Of a DNA stretch of 64,000 nt, positions 49,701 to 61,700 are shown in pieces. Within the stretch, counting starts at the first letter, position 1; every line of letters begins with the position of its first letter. Made by a program: the position numbers and the translations under genes. The notes beneath the pieces are model-generated. The model was not told the origin of the DNA, made no database searches, and was given only the letters and a program-made list of their open reading frames with translations. Origin of the DNA: Monosiga brevicollis MX1 (Eukaryota > Opisthokonta > Choanoflagellata > Craspedida > Salpingoecidae); the NCBI RefSeq assembly GCF_000002865.3, contig NW_001865067.1, forward strand, positions 5,529-69,528, written 5' to 3'.

Positions 49701-52700
49701 ACTCGGTGCTGCAACAACCTGCACGGTATGGACTGAAAAGCGTGTCTATTAGACCCCCGCCTCCTTTTTTTTGATTTTCGTCTCTAACATTTCTGTCTCT
49801 TTGACACGTGTGCTACTGGCCCATAGGCCTGTCCAGCAGGCTGGCAGTGTCCCAACACTGATGGAAGCGGCAACGCTCGGTGTGCCATCGGATATTTCTC
49901 CGAAGGATCTGCCACGGCCTGCTCGCCATGTCCTGCCGGATTCGCCTGCCCCTATCAAGATCAAAATGCCACTGAGGCGTGCGACCCGGGCTGGTACTCG
50001 CTGGCCGGCCAAGCCGAGTGTCTGGTGTGTTCCTTGGCTCACATGCTCAGCCCTTGTTGATAATTGGACCCGACTGCTTTTGCAGCTCGATCGACACACT
50101 CATCATTGTTATTGACGACGCTTGCATAGGCCTGTCTGCCTGGCTTTGCCTGTCCCTCGACCTCGGCGGCCACTATGGTCGAGTGTGGGGATGGTACCTA
50201 CTGGACCGGCCCCGCGACTGCCTGCAAGGCCTGCCCAGCCGGACATGCATGTCCTTCCCCGTATGCAGCGCTGGTCCTCAACTGCGAGGCTGGCACCTAT
50301 AGTGAAGGAAGCCAGACTTTGTGCACGGTGCGCGCCATCTTCTCGTCTGGCCTGATAGTTGTCTTGCCGCCATGATGATAGGCTCTGACCAATTGTACTG
50401 CGTGCCCCTCCCCCCACTTAGGTTTGCCCTGCCGGCTCATTTTGCGCAAATACCAGCAGCACCCCAGTGGATTGTCCAGCGGGCACATATAGCTCCTCAG
50501 GCAGCGTCGTATGCCAGGTAGGGCCAATTGCTACTGTGCCTCTTGACCCCTCGTCTCCGAATCAGAGTGATAACATTGTCGACATGTGATTGATTATCCT
50601 TCTGTTCACTTTGACGTGTTGACTTGCGTATAGCCCTGCCCTGCCGGATACGAGTGCAGTGATGCCTCAATCGACCCCGTCATGTGTGCCGTCGGTAGCT
50701 TCAGCTCCGGCGGCGCCACCAGTTGCACAGCATGCCCAGCTGGTAAGTGTCGGGCGTGCAGTGTTTTCTGTATCATTGCCGGAAAGACCATCCTCTTCAT
50801 TCTTTCAAAGCGACTGGATCGTAAAATAAGCCCACTGCTCACTGGCCGTAATTCCAGGATACGTTTGTTCGGAGGGCAGTGTTGTCAATGGCACCGCCTC
50901 GGAGCGGTGTGACCCCGGCTTCTACTGCACTGGCGCTGTTGGTGAGTTGCGCATCGGGCATCTGAAATGCAAATGTCGCTTCCTTTTCACTGCATAGCCC
51001 ATGTGGCGTCTGCCTTAGAATACGGTTGCCCGATTGGAACATACTACCCTGCAAGCGGTGAGATGGACAGGCTTGCGTCACCAGTAGCACTTGAGCGGAT
51101 TGTGCGGCTTGGTGGTTGCCTCACCATGTTTTGAATGACATCCTGCCTTATCACAGGCGCAACAGCAGCCACCGACTGTTTGGTGTGCCCGCAGGGATAC
51201 AGCTGTCCGGCAGGCACGGGCGTTGTAGGCCCTCGGCACCTCTGCCCCCGCGGTCATTATTGCCGTGGCTCGCCTTCAGTGAGTCGCCCCAAGTTGTCGA
51301 TGAACTCAATATGCCAGCTTTATCAACTCACGCTATTCACTGCCTGCATTGTAGACCAGCTCTGCATCCGTGGTGGCTTGCTCCGCTGGAAGCTACAACC
51401 CAGAGGTTAGGCATGGCACATGAAGTTTAGATTCTTGCCATGTTTGCCTTTGCGGAATTCTCACCTGACGTCATGCCTTTGCAGCTCGGTGCAAGTGAAC
51501 CGTCGGCGTGCCTGGCTTGTCCTGTTGGATTTTATTGTCCAGGTACATGAAGGACCAGAAATGATTGGTTTAGGCACTCTTCTTTGCTCACTGGGCTATG
51601 TGCACCCGATAGCTGGCTCGGAAGAACCAGCCTTGTGCTTAGCAGGCCACTACTGTCCCGTATCTTCCGGGTTGGTCTTACTCTGCACTTTGATCCTTCG
51701 ATTCAACAGCCCATGCGTTCCGTTTTTTTCATTCTAACGTGACTTTTCATGGTTGGCCCAGGTCACCTACCGACTGCCCAGCCGGCACCTTTGCCAATGT
51801 TACAGGCGCCACAACGATCTCGCATTGTGAAAGCTGTCCAGAGGGCCATTACTGCGAATCAGGCACTGCTGTACCCACGCCGTGCCCTGCAGGTGTGCTT
51901 TTCGCATACTTCTTTCGCTCTTCCGCATATTTGCCTGTTTCTAAACTATCGTGTTCTCGCCGCGCACCGGAAACAGGATCTTATCGCTTGGCAACCGATG
52001 GCGCATCCGAAAACGATTGCACTACTTGCACGCCAGGTTTTGCTTGTCCCAGTCAAGGTGCGTTTATTGAGCCTTGGCTCGCTGAGCTACAATGTCATTG
52101 CTGACAGTCAAATTTTTAATCTTTTTCTCTTTTAAAACACAATTCAGGAACAATCACGCCCACGGTTCGCTGTGAGCCTGGTTACTATTGCCCAAGTGGT
52201 AGCACGAGCGCGCAGCAAGTGCCGTGCCCGGCTGGCACCATGAATAACTACCACAACGGTGTGTGTGCAGCTCGGCTGTTTGACCTGTGTGCCCTGTTGC
52301 TGCTGTCACTGTCTTTGAAGTATCAGCGCAACCTCACTCAATCTGTTCTGTTTCTGCAGCAACAACGGAAACGGATTGCTACGCGTGCCCCGAGCGCAAA
52401 GCTTGCCTGACCGGAACTGGCGGCTCAATCACAACGCCACTCCCTTGTGCGCCAGGTTTGTTTCAGAAACGCAAACTCAATGCTGACATTAGCATGACTC
52501 GAGCACAATGACCATTTGGTCATCACACCTCATAACGCATCCTCGACCGACCGGATAGGCCACTATTGTCCGCAGGGCACTCCGACTCGCACGAGTTATC
52601 CATGCGTGGCTGGTAAAGACATTCGAGTCCCCTGCTGCCAGACTGCTGCACCGGTTTGAATTGCTCACATGACACACGCACCCTCTCCTCAACAGGCTCG

Positions 52701-55700
52701 TACAGCAACCTCACCAACCTCGTGTCGCAAGCGGAATGCACTGCTTGCCCAGGTGAAGCTTGAAGACCTGGCTTTGCGTGTTTTTGTTCCTCACGCAACC
52801 CTTTCTTCTTTCTCGGCCCTCGTCTCGTGCTCTGACCCCCGTGCTCCTGCCGCGCTGTGACCTGTCAGCGGGATCCTATTGCTTGGAGGGCGCAACTGCC
52901 GCAAGCGGTCTTTGCAGCCGCGGGTATTATTGCCCAGCTTCTTCAAGCTCCCCGACCGCCTACCCCTGCCCAGCAGGAACCTACTCGAACGCTTCTGGCC
53001 TCACAGCAAGTGAAGGTCCGTAAACAGCATGGCCAGTCTTGCTTATCTCATTACTTCTCAAAGTGTCCCCGTCTGTGGATGAGCTTATAATGTTGTGTTC
53101 TTTCAGAATGTCAAACTTGCGTGGCTGGCAACTACTGTCCAGAAGCATCAACCGAACCAACGCCATGTGGCACGGGCCGCTACAATCCCAATGCGGGAGC
53201 TGCCGATTCAACCAGTTGTCTTGCTTGTCCTGCGGGCTCATATTGTCCATATACGACCACCGTCGAAACCATCGCTTGCGCCATGGGCAACTACTCAGCT
53301 GCCCAAGCCGCTCTATGCTCGGTACAATTTCCAGCGAGCTCGGCGTGTTGGGCTGCAAACATGCCTCCCAGTTCATACCAGCTCACTTTCTGATGCCTTC
53401 TGACCCGCTGTTGAGTAGGTGTGTGCAGCAGGCTATTATTGTCCTACCACTGGGCTCTCGCTGACGGTTATGGAGGCACAGTACATCTGCCCGGCGGGTA
53501 TGAAGACGCACCTGTTTCTGCACAAAGCTGCTAGCGCTTTCTGCAATGCACTGTGCTTCCCTGCTGCGAAGATTCACTGTAGTGTCGTCTGGTGTGCTCA
53601 GGTCTCCACTGCCCTGAGGGGTCAAGTGCCGAACCAGACCTTGTTACAAACAAGTGCCCGGCCGGGTACGTACCTCGCCACCAAGCCGCTGTTGACTTTG
53701 CTTAGATGGTTGTTAGGTTTTTTTTTTTTTTTTGTTTTTTTTTTTTGTTTTTTTTAATAATGAAAGACTATAACATGCACCCATTAGCTACTTTTGCCCC
53801 GCTGGAAACTTGGAAGCCGAGCCCCAGGCTTGTCCGTCCGGCTACTATTCACCGGCAGTTGGCCTCAAGCAAGAAAACGAGTGCATTGAGTGTCCTCCCG
53901 GTTTGTGCCCTCGTCTCTCATTACACATTTGCATTGGGCTATTTTATGCTCAACTTTTTTGTATCTTATTTCTCTTAACCGAACGCATAGGTTACTACTG
54001 CAATGGCGAGGCACTGACTAGTCCAGTCGCTCTATGTCCAGCGGGCTATTTTTGTGAGGCGGGAACAGGTGCTGCCAACTCATCATCGTGTCCCGAGGGT
54101 TTCTACAACCCCCAGACCGGTCGTCAAAGCTCGACTGCATGCGCAGCATGCCCCTCTGGATTTTACTGTGAAGCACGAGCTACCACGGATCCCACCGAGT
54201 GCACGGCCGGTCACTACTGTCCAACGGGTATGTCTGGGTTCACAAATGGCTGGGCAAGCAACTTGCTCACCCCCAACTCATGGCCTCTTCTGGCTTGTTT
54301 ACCAGGGGCCACAACCCCCACACCGTGTCCCGTGGGCTCCTACAGCCCAGCGACAGGCAACACCAAGAGCGCGGACTGTGTTCTGTGTCCTCCAGGCAGT
54401 TACTGTGGTGAGCAGGGGCTCACCGAGCCCAGCGGGCCGTGCGATGCCGGCTTTTATTGCATCCTGGGCGCCACCACAAAGGTTTGTCAACTGAAGCGCC
54501 GCTTTCTTGTTTCTACTGGTGTTGTTGTTGTTCTTGGTTTTTCCCTTGCACCGATTGGTTTTGTTTGTTCGTTTCGTTAACACAACAGATGTATGCTTTG
54601 GTCCACAGGCTCCCAGCGATGGTACCACTGGTGCCTTATGTCCCGCTGGCGGTTATTGTGTCGTGGGGAGCACCACTCCTGAGGCTTGCCCCTCCGGCAA
54701 ATACAGCAACGCCACTGGTGCCCAGTCAGCCGATGCTTGCTCTCGTAGGTTGCGTTGTCATCCCATGTTTCCACAACTCGAGAAGTTGAAACCCATTTGC
54801 ATATTCATCCTTTTGCAAACATGCCTCCACAGCCTGCACCCCCGGTTACTATTGTGAAGGAAGCAACAGTCCCTTTCCCACGGGCGAGTGCTTTGCTGGC
54901 TTTTACTGCGAAAGTGGTTCTTCCACCCCAACGCAATATGCAACCAGCCCCGGTCATTACACTCCGATGGGTAGCTACGTTGAGCTGGCATGTCAACCTG
55001 GCACGTACCAGCCCGAGGCCTCTTCCAGCAGCTGTGTGGATTGTCCGGCTGGCTTCTACTGTTCTGACACTGGTATGTGCCTTCACACAACCCATTTCTC
55101 AGCTGCCTGGCATCTGCCGGTCAATGGGGGGGGGGGGGTGTTGCGCGGGATTGCGATCATTGTTTGAAGACGGTGTCGTTCTGATTGTGCTCCAGTGAAC
55201 TGGCCTTCATCTCATCTGACAAGCACCATTCGTTGTATCCTTGTTACTCAGGCATGCAAACGCCTACCTCATGTCCTACGGGTGCGTTTTGCCCGATTCA
55301 AAGCGCCAACTTCTCGCTGTGCCCCGTGGGTACCTACAGCACGGCTGTGGAGGCTATTGCCGTTGAGGAGTGCTTGGCCTGCCCTGCGGGAAGCTATTGT
55401 GCATCGGCCGGCTTGGAAGCACCCACCGATGTGTGTGCTGCCGGCCATTACTGTCGCGGAGGTGCCTCGCGGGCTGATCCAACGGATGATGTGACCGGAG
55501 GCCTTTGCGAGGCGGGCCATTATTGCCCTGAAGGGACAGGTATTTCCACAGAACACCCGTGTCCTCGTGGCACCTTCCGGGCCACCACTGGAGCTCTCAA
55601 CACCTCTGACTGCCAGCAGTGCACGCCCGGTCACGCGTGCGCCACGACTGGACTGGCGGCGCCTGACAACACGTGTCACGGTGGTCACTGGTGCCTGTCC

Positions 55701-58700
55701 GGTGTGGACACACCCACGCCCAGCAGCGAGGCTGCCTTCCTTGGAGATGGAGGGGTGTGCCCTGCCGGATTTTATTGCCCCAACGGTACCGGCGTACCCT
55801 TGCCTTGCGCAGATGGCTATTATGCTTCTGCGACCGGCGCAACTGCGTGTGCTCTTTGCCCGGCAAGCCAGATGTGTGACACCCAGATCAGCTTTGCCTC
55901 ATTGGTGAGCGGTGGCGTTTCAACGCCCCGAGCCTGCCCGGCCGGCTATGCCTGTCCGGCCGGTACGGGGCTCAGTGCCGTACCTTGTCCCGCTGGTACC
56001 TATTCAAGCTCTACCGGCCTGTCAAGTACCGAAGGTGCGTGCCAGACTTCAATGGCTGCGTCTGCATTGCTCTTTCGCCGGTTCGCCCGGTATTATGCGC
56101 ATCTCCATTCAGTGCGGCTCTTTCTCACCCATTGCTTCAATCCATGGTGATTCTAGAATGCACACCCTGCCCCGGCGGCTCCTATTGCACTGCGGTGGGT
56201 GCCGCTAGCCAGGCAGCTGCCGTCACTGGCTCCTGTGCGGCGGGCTTCTACTGCCTTGAGGGCGTTGACACACCCACTCCTTTTGTGCACAACGCTAGCC
56301 AAGGCGGCTTGTGTCCGGCAGGCCATTACTGCCCAGCCGCCACAACCTATCCTGTCCCGTGTCCTGTTGGAACCTATCTCAACACCTCGGGCGCTAGCAG
56401 CGTTGACGATTGCGTTGCTTGCGACCCTGGCACGTATTGCCCGACCACAGGAGCTATCGCCCCGGCTGGTGACTGCGCCGCCAGCTTTTACTGCACTGCA
56501 GCTGCTGAAACGGCGCGCCCTACTGACGGAGGTACGGGTAACGTTTGCCCCTTGGGCCATTACTGCCCCACTGGCTCGTCGGTACCCCTCTCCTGCGCAG
56601 CTGGCAGCTATGCTCCGACCACGGCCATGACAAATTGCAGCATTTGCCCTGAAGGCTACTTTTGCTTGGAGGGAACTGGGGTCCTCTCGGCCACCGAGCG
56701 CTGCCCCGTCGGCCACTACTGTCCCGAGGGAACTGCCAGCTCCACTCAATTTGCCTGTCCCCCTGGCACGTATAACGGCGACAGGCAGGCCGGTGCTGCT
56801 AGTGATTGTCAACCCTGCGACGCGGGACTGTACTGTCCCGGTTATGGGCTCAGCGCCCCATTTGGCAATTGCAGTGCTGGCTGGTACTGCACTCTGGGTG
56901 CTTCAACGTCACAACCCATTGCCGTTGGCAACGAATCAACCTGTAATGTGGGTGAAGGTGGACGCTGCCCCGCAGGCACCTACTGTCCAATCGGAAGTGC
57001 TTCGCCACAGCCGTGCGATGCTGGATGGGCGTGCACCGCTCCAGGATTGGACAAGCCCGACGCAGTTTGCGCAGCCGGCTACCTCTGCTACGCCGGGGCG
57101 GCTACGGCCACGCCCACAGACGGCACCACGGGCGAACCGTGCCCCGCTGGCTCGTACTGTCCCGCGGGCAGCAGCTCGCCAACGCTATGCCCCATGGGAA
57201 CGCACTCCAACGGCACGGCACAGGTTGCGCTGTCCACGTGCAGTGCGTGTCCACTGGGCCATGCCTGCCCAGCCAGTGGCACCACGGAGCCCGTTCCCTG
57301 CAGCGCCGGCTACCACTGTTCCGAACCCAATCAAACGTCCACCGAGCCGCCGGCGCTGATCTGTCCCCTAGGCTATGCGTGCGTGGCAGGTACCACCGGC
57401 CCGGCACCTTGTCCCAGCGGCACCTATCAGGACGAGACAGGACAGAGCACCTGCAAGATGGGCTTGGCCGGTTACGTGTATCAGGTGGTGAGCCAGCCGC
57501 TCACCAACGCCACGCCCGAGCTGTGCCCAACGGGTCACTACTGCCCGGCCGGCACCCGCCTACCTACCGAGTTTCCGTGCCCGGCAGGCACGTTCAATAA
57601 TGTCACCGGCGCCACCAACGAGACTGCTTGCGAATCCTGTGTTGCAGGTTATTATTGTCAAGGTGCTGGTCTCTCGTGGCCCAGCGGTCTTATCGTTGCC
57701 GGGTACTTTTCTGCCGGTGGTGCAACCTCCAGCACGCCTGCTGCCGTAGAGGGGGTTCGTGGCATCTGCCCTCAACACTCGTATTGTGGTGAAGGAGCCA
57801 CCACGCCCACCCCTTGCCCCGAAGGCATGTACACTGTGCTGGACGGACAAACCCAGCTTTCGGATTGTGATTTGTCGCCGTCGGGCTACTACATTGACAG
57901 CGACCGCTCGTTTAAGCCTTGCGATGAAGGCTATTACTGTATTGGTGGTGCTTCCTCCGCCCGGCCACTTGCGATTGAAGCGAGTGCGCATGTGGCAGCG
58001 GAAGTGGGTGGCGAAATTTGCAGTGTTGGCTACTACTGCCCCAGCGCCTCCTCAGCCCCCACACCCTGTCCGGTCAACATGTACAACCCCTCCTTGGGTG
58101 CATCGAGCTGCCTGCCTTGCACAGCCGGTCGGACCTGCGCCACAAACGGAACCCATACCCCATCAACCTGCCCACAGGTACGTCGAGTGAAATTGCTTCG
58201 CTTTGTATCCATCAGCCCGAAGCACCGTTTGCATCGCTTTAGATGGAAACTCGAGACCCGTTTGGATCCTGCCGTCTTCTCTTGGACCGCTCCTTCTCAC
58301 ATTCTCCGTGTTTTTTTTTTTTTTGCGTTATGTTTTGGAATATAATGAATGAAATGTAATGTCAACATAGGGCTTTTTCTGTGCGGAAGGGGCCGCGCCT
58401 GCAGCGTGTGCGGCAGGCACGTATGGTGGTCGGTCCAATCTCGCACGACAGGCCGAGTGTACCAGTTGCCCACCGGGGTCATATTGCGAAGGCAATGGGG
58501 AAGATTCACCAACAGCCGAGTGCCTCGGCGGCTACTTTTGCGACTACAACGCCTCGGACGCAACGGGTGGCAACAACGAGTGTGGGCTCGGCTACTACTG
58601 CGAGGCAGGTACCACCGTCCGAGAGCCTTGTCCTCAAGGCTACCTTGGTCTCGTAACCACGGCAGCCTTTGAAGCCGACTGCTCCCCTTGCACTGCGGGT

Positions 58701-61700
58701 CATTACTGCAGTGCCAGCGGAGTGGCAGTTCCCTCGGGTCTGTGTCAGGCCGGCTACTACTGCCCAAGTGATCTGGCAAGTACAAGCCCTGCTCCGCTGG
58801 GCTTTGAGTGCCCGGCCGGGTCATATTGCCCCGAGGGATCCACGCAACCCGTTGCATGTCATGATGGCACCTATCAGCCTGCACGCGGCATGGCTGCCTG
58901 CGAGGCCTGCCCGGCGGGCTCGTATTGTCCTGAGGGAGCCACATCGCCATTGACCTGCACCGCGCGACACTACTGCCCTGATAACACATCCTACCCCGTC
59001 GTCTGTGCCAATGGCGGCGTATCTGCCTCGACGGGTGCCATCGCGTGTGATACGTGTCCTGCTGGATACTACTGCCAGAACGGCATTTCTGCTGGCCCCT
59101 GTACGGCTGGCTATATCTGTCTTAGTGGAAGCCCCTCGGCCACACCGGCTTTCACTGAGGGCAGCGCTCGCTTCTGTGATGCGGGATATTATTGCCCATC
59201 CGGCACCAAGGTCCAGGTGGCCTGCCCAGTAGGCACGTATAACAATGTCACGGGTGGCGAATCTCTGAGCGACTGCCTGGCATGTCCTGCCGGTTATCAA
59301 TGTTTGACGTCCGCCACAGCCGACCCTTCCCCTTGTTCTCCTGGCTTTTATTGCCTCGCGGATGAGGATCCCGAACCTTGCCCTGTTGGCACATATCGGG
59401 CCTTGAGCGGAGGAACTCACCTCGGCGATTGTGCCGTTTGTCCCGCCGGTACACTCTGCGACTCGACGGGCATTGTCAATGCCTCCGCCTTCCCCTGTCC
59501 CAGCCACCATTACTGCCCCGCAGGCACTTTGGAGGCACAACCCTGTGACCCTGGAAGCTATTATCCCGGCACGGGTCTGACCGTCGGCGATGCCTGCCTA
59601 CCCTGCGAAGCTGGTGTTTATTGCAATATTTCTGCTGCGGGCCTGCTCATCGTCACGGCCTGCCCGGCCGGATTTTATTGTGAAGCTGGTTCAGCGCTGC
59701 CTGTGGTGCGTGCCTCTACTGCTGCGCTTTGTCGTGGCCACGATGGCGTCTTGAAGCGCTAGTTCATGTCAAAAAAAAGGGGGATCTCGCTTGCGACTCA
59801 CCATATCTTTGTACCCCGTTGCGTTTTTTTTTTTTTTTTTTTTTTTTTTTCGGTTTCTCGCCTGTTCAATTTCTGCTACCCTCTGTTCTCAATGTAGACG
59901 TGTCCGGCGGGATACTATTGCGTGGGCAGTACAGAGACGCCTTTAAGCTGCCCAGGCTCATACTACTGTCCAGCAGGCACTTCAAGCCCGCTCCCATGTG
60001 CCTCGGGGACGTATTGCCCTGCGGGTAGCTCTGCTGCTCGCTCTTGTCCCATTGGTGCGTGCACCCCCCTTGTTGCCGCTGGCTTGTTGTGCGATACCCA
60101 TGTGTTCTTGTGTCACAGCTGCTTGGGGCATGACTCATGCACCTGCCTTGATTCTGTACAGGGTACATCGGACGAAGCAATGCCAACGTGGACGACGGCT
60201 CGCTAACAACCTTGGCCACGGCGTGCCAGGCGTGCGAGGCCGGCACATATGCTACCGTTGATGAAGAGGATGAGCCCACTTGTGCGCCGTGCCCAGCCGG
60301 GTACTTTTGCTCTATTGCTGCTGGTCTAAATGCAGAAACGGCCGGCTACACGTGCAGTGTAACGGGAGGCAACTTGATCGAAACGGTTGAAGAAGGCGTT
60401 TTGTCAGCCTTTTTCTGCCCCTGCCCTGCTGGTTATATCTGCCCCGAAGGTATGCCGATGACACTGGTCAAGCCTTTGCGTTGTGTCACTCGCTCCGGGT
60501 CTTGCTCATCACTCACGATTTGGGTATGCCCATTCTCGGGTGTCAGGGTCGGAGACGCCCACTGCCTGCGAGGCAGGCTCGTACAGCGGAGCGACCAAGC
60601 AAGTCAACTGCACGGCTTGTCCGGCTGGCGCTTACAGCAGTGATGCAGCTCCCTCCTGTTCCCCTTGCGGTGCCTCGGCTGAGACAAACCTGGAGCAGTC
60701 GGGCTGTGTCTGCGTGGGCGAGAATCGGGTATATTCGGGCCATGATGGCGCCTGCACCTGCATTGCGGGCTTTGTATACTTTGATGATCAAGGCGTGGAG
60801 CGTGCCGAGGGTGACTCGCGCATTTCTTGCCAGCCACAAGTGGTGCCAGCCTGTAGCTCAGGCCAAGTGCGCGTTGGCAATCAAGACTGCATTGATACCA
60901 GCGATCAGGCCGCCGTCGATGCGTTTTGCTTGCCCCAGTGCGGACCCGACAGTGACCCGACCATCAATAGTGCCTTTGGCATTTGTGAGTGCACGAATAT
61001 GACGGCTCTCGATGATCTTTGCGATGAGACGTGTCGTTACAACGCGGTTACTGGCCGCTGCTTGGACGGTGGCAATGTGAGCCTGGAAACCGGGGATGGA
61101 ACAGTCTTGATGACCTTGTCATCTTGTCCTGCCCTGAGCTGTGACTCTGTTGCTAGCCCCGTCAGCGCTGTTGAATTTGGGGCCGGTGGCCTTTCCGCCG
61201 TTTTTGCCTCAGTTGCATACTGGGAGGCCTTGTGCGGCATCTCGAACCCCGATCGTCGCCGGCGCGAAATTAGCACAGCCGTCAACATTCCCAATTCCAT
61301 TATCTGCATTGAAGAAGGGGCTACAGTTGCCTTCCGACTCGATGAATCCGATCGCAGTGTTTTCCCTCGCTACTTTAAGGAACACGTTCTCAACACAAAC
61401 GCCGAATTTGACTATGGCGCTTTTCGAGAACTGAGAACTCTGTTGACAACCACCAACACCGTCTTGGCTGGCTTTTCGCAGGAATTTGATGAGTCGGGCA
61501 CTTATGTGTTCGCCAACAACGCTGATGACCAGGAAATTTTGGTCATCCGCGTCGTCCCCATGGGGTCCACGTGCCCAGAGCCCTCAGTGCGGTACTTGAG
61601 CGAAGCAAGCTTGACCGCCTTTGGGGCCGTGCCAACAAGCACCACGCAGGAGCCGGACTGGGCGGCCATCTCCGCTGTGCTCATCACGTGTGGTGCTTTG

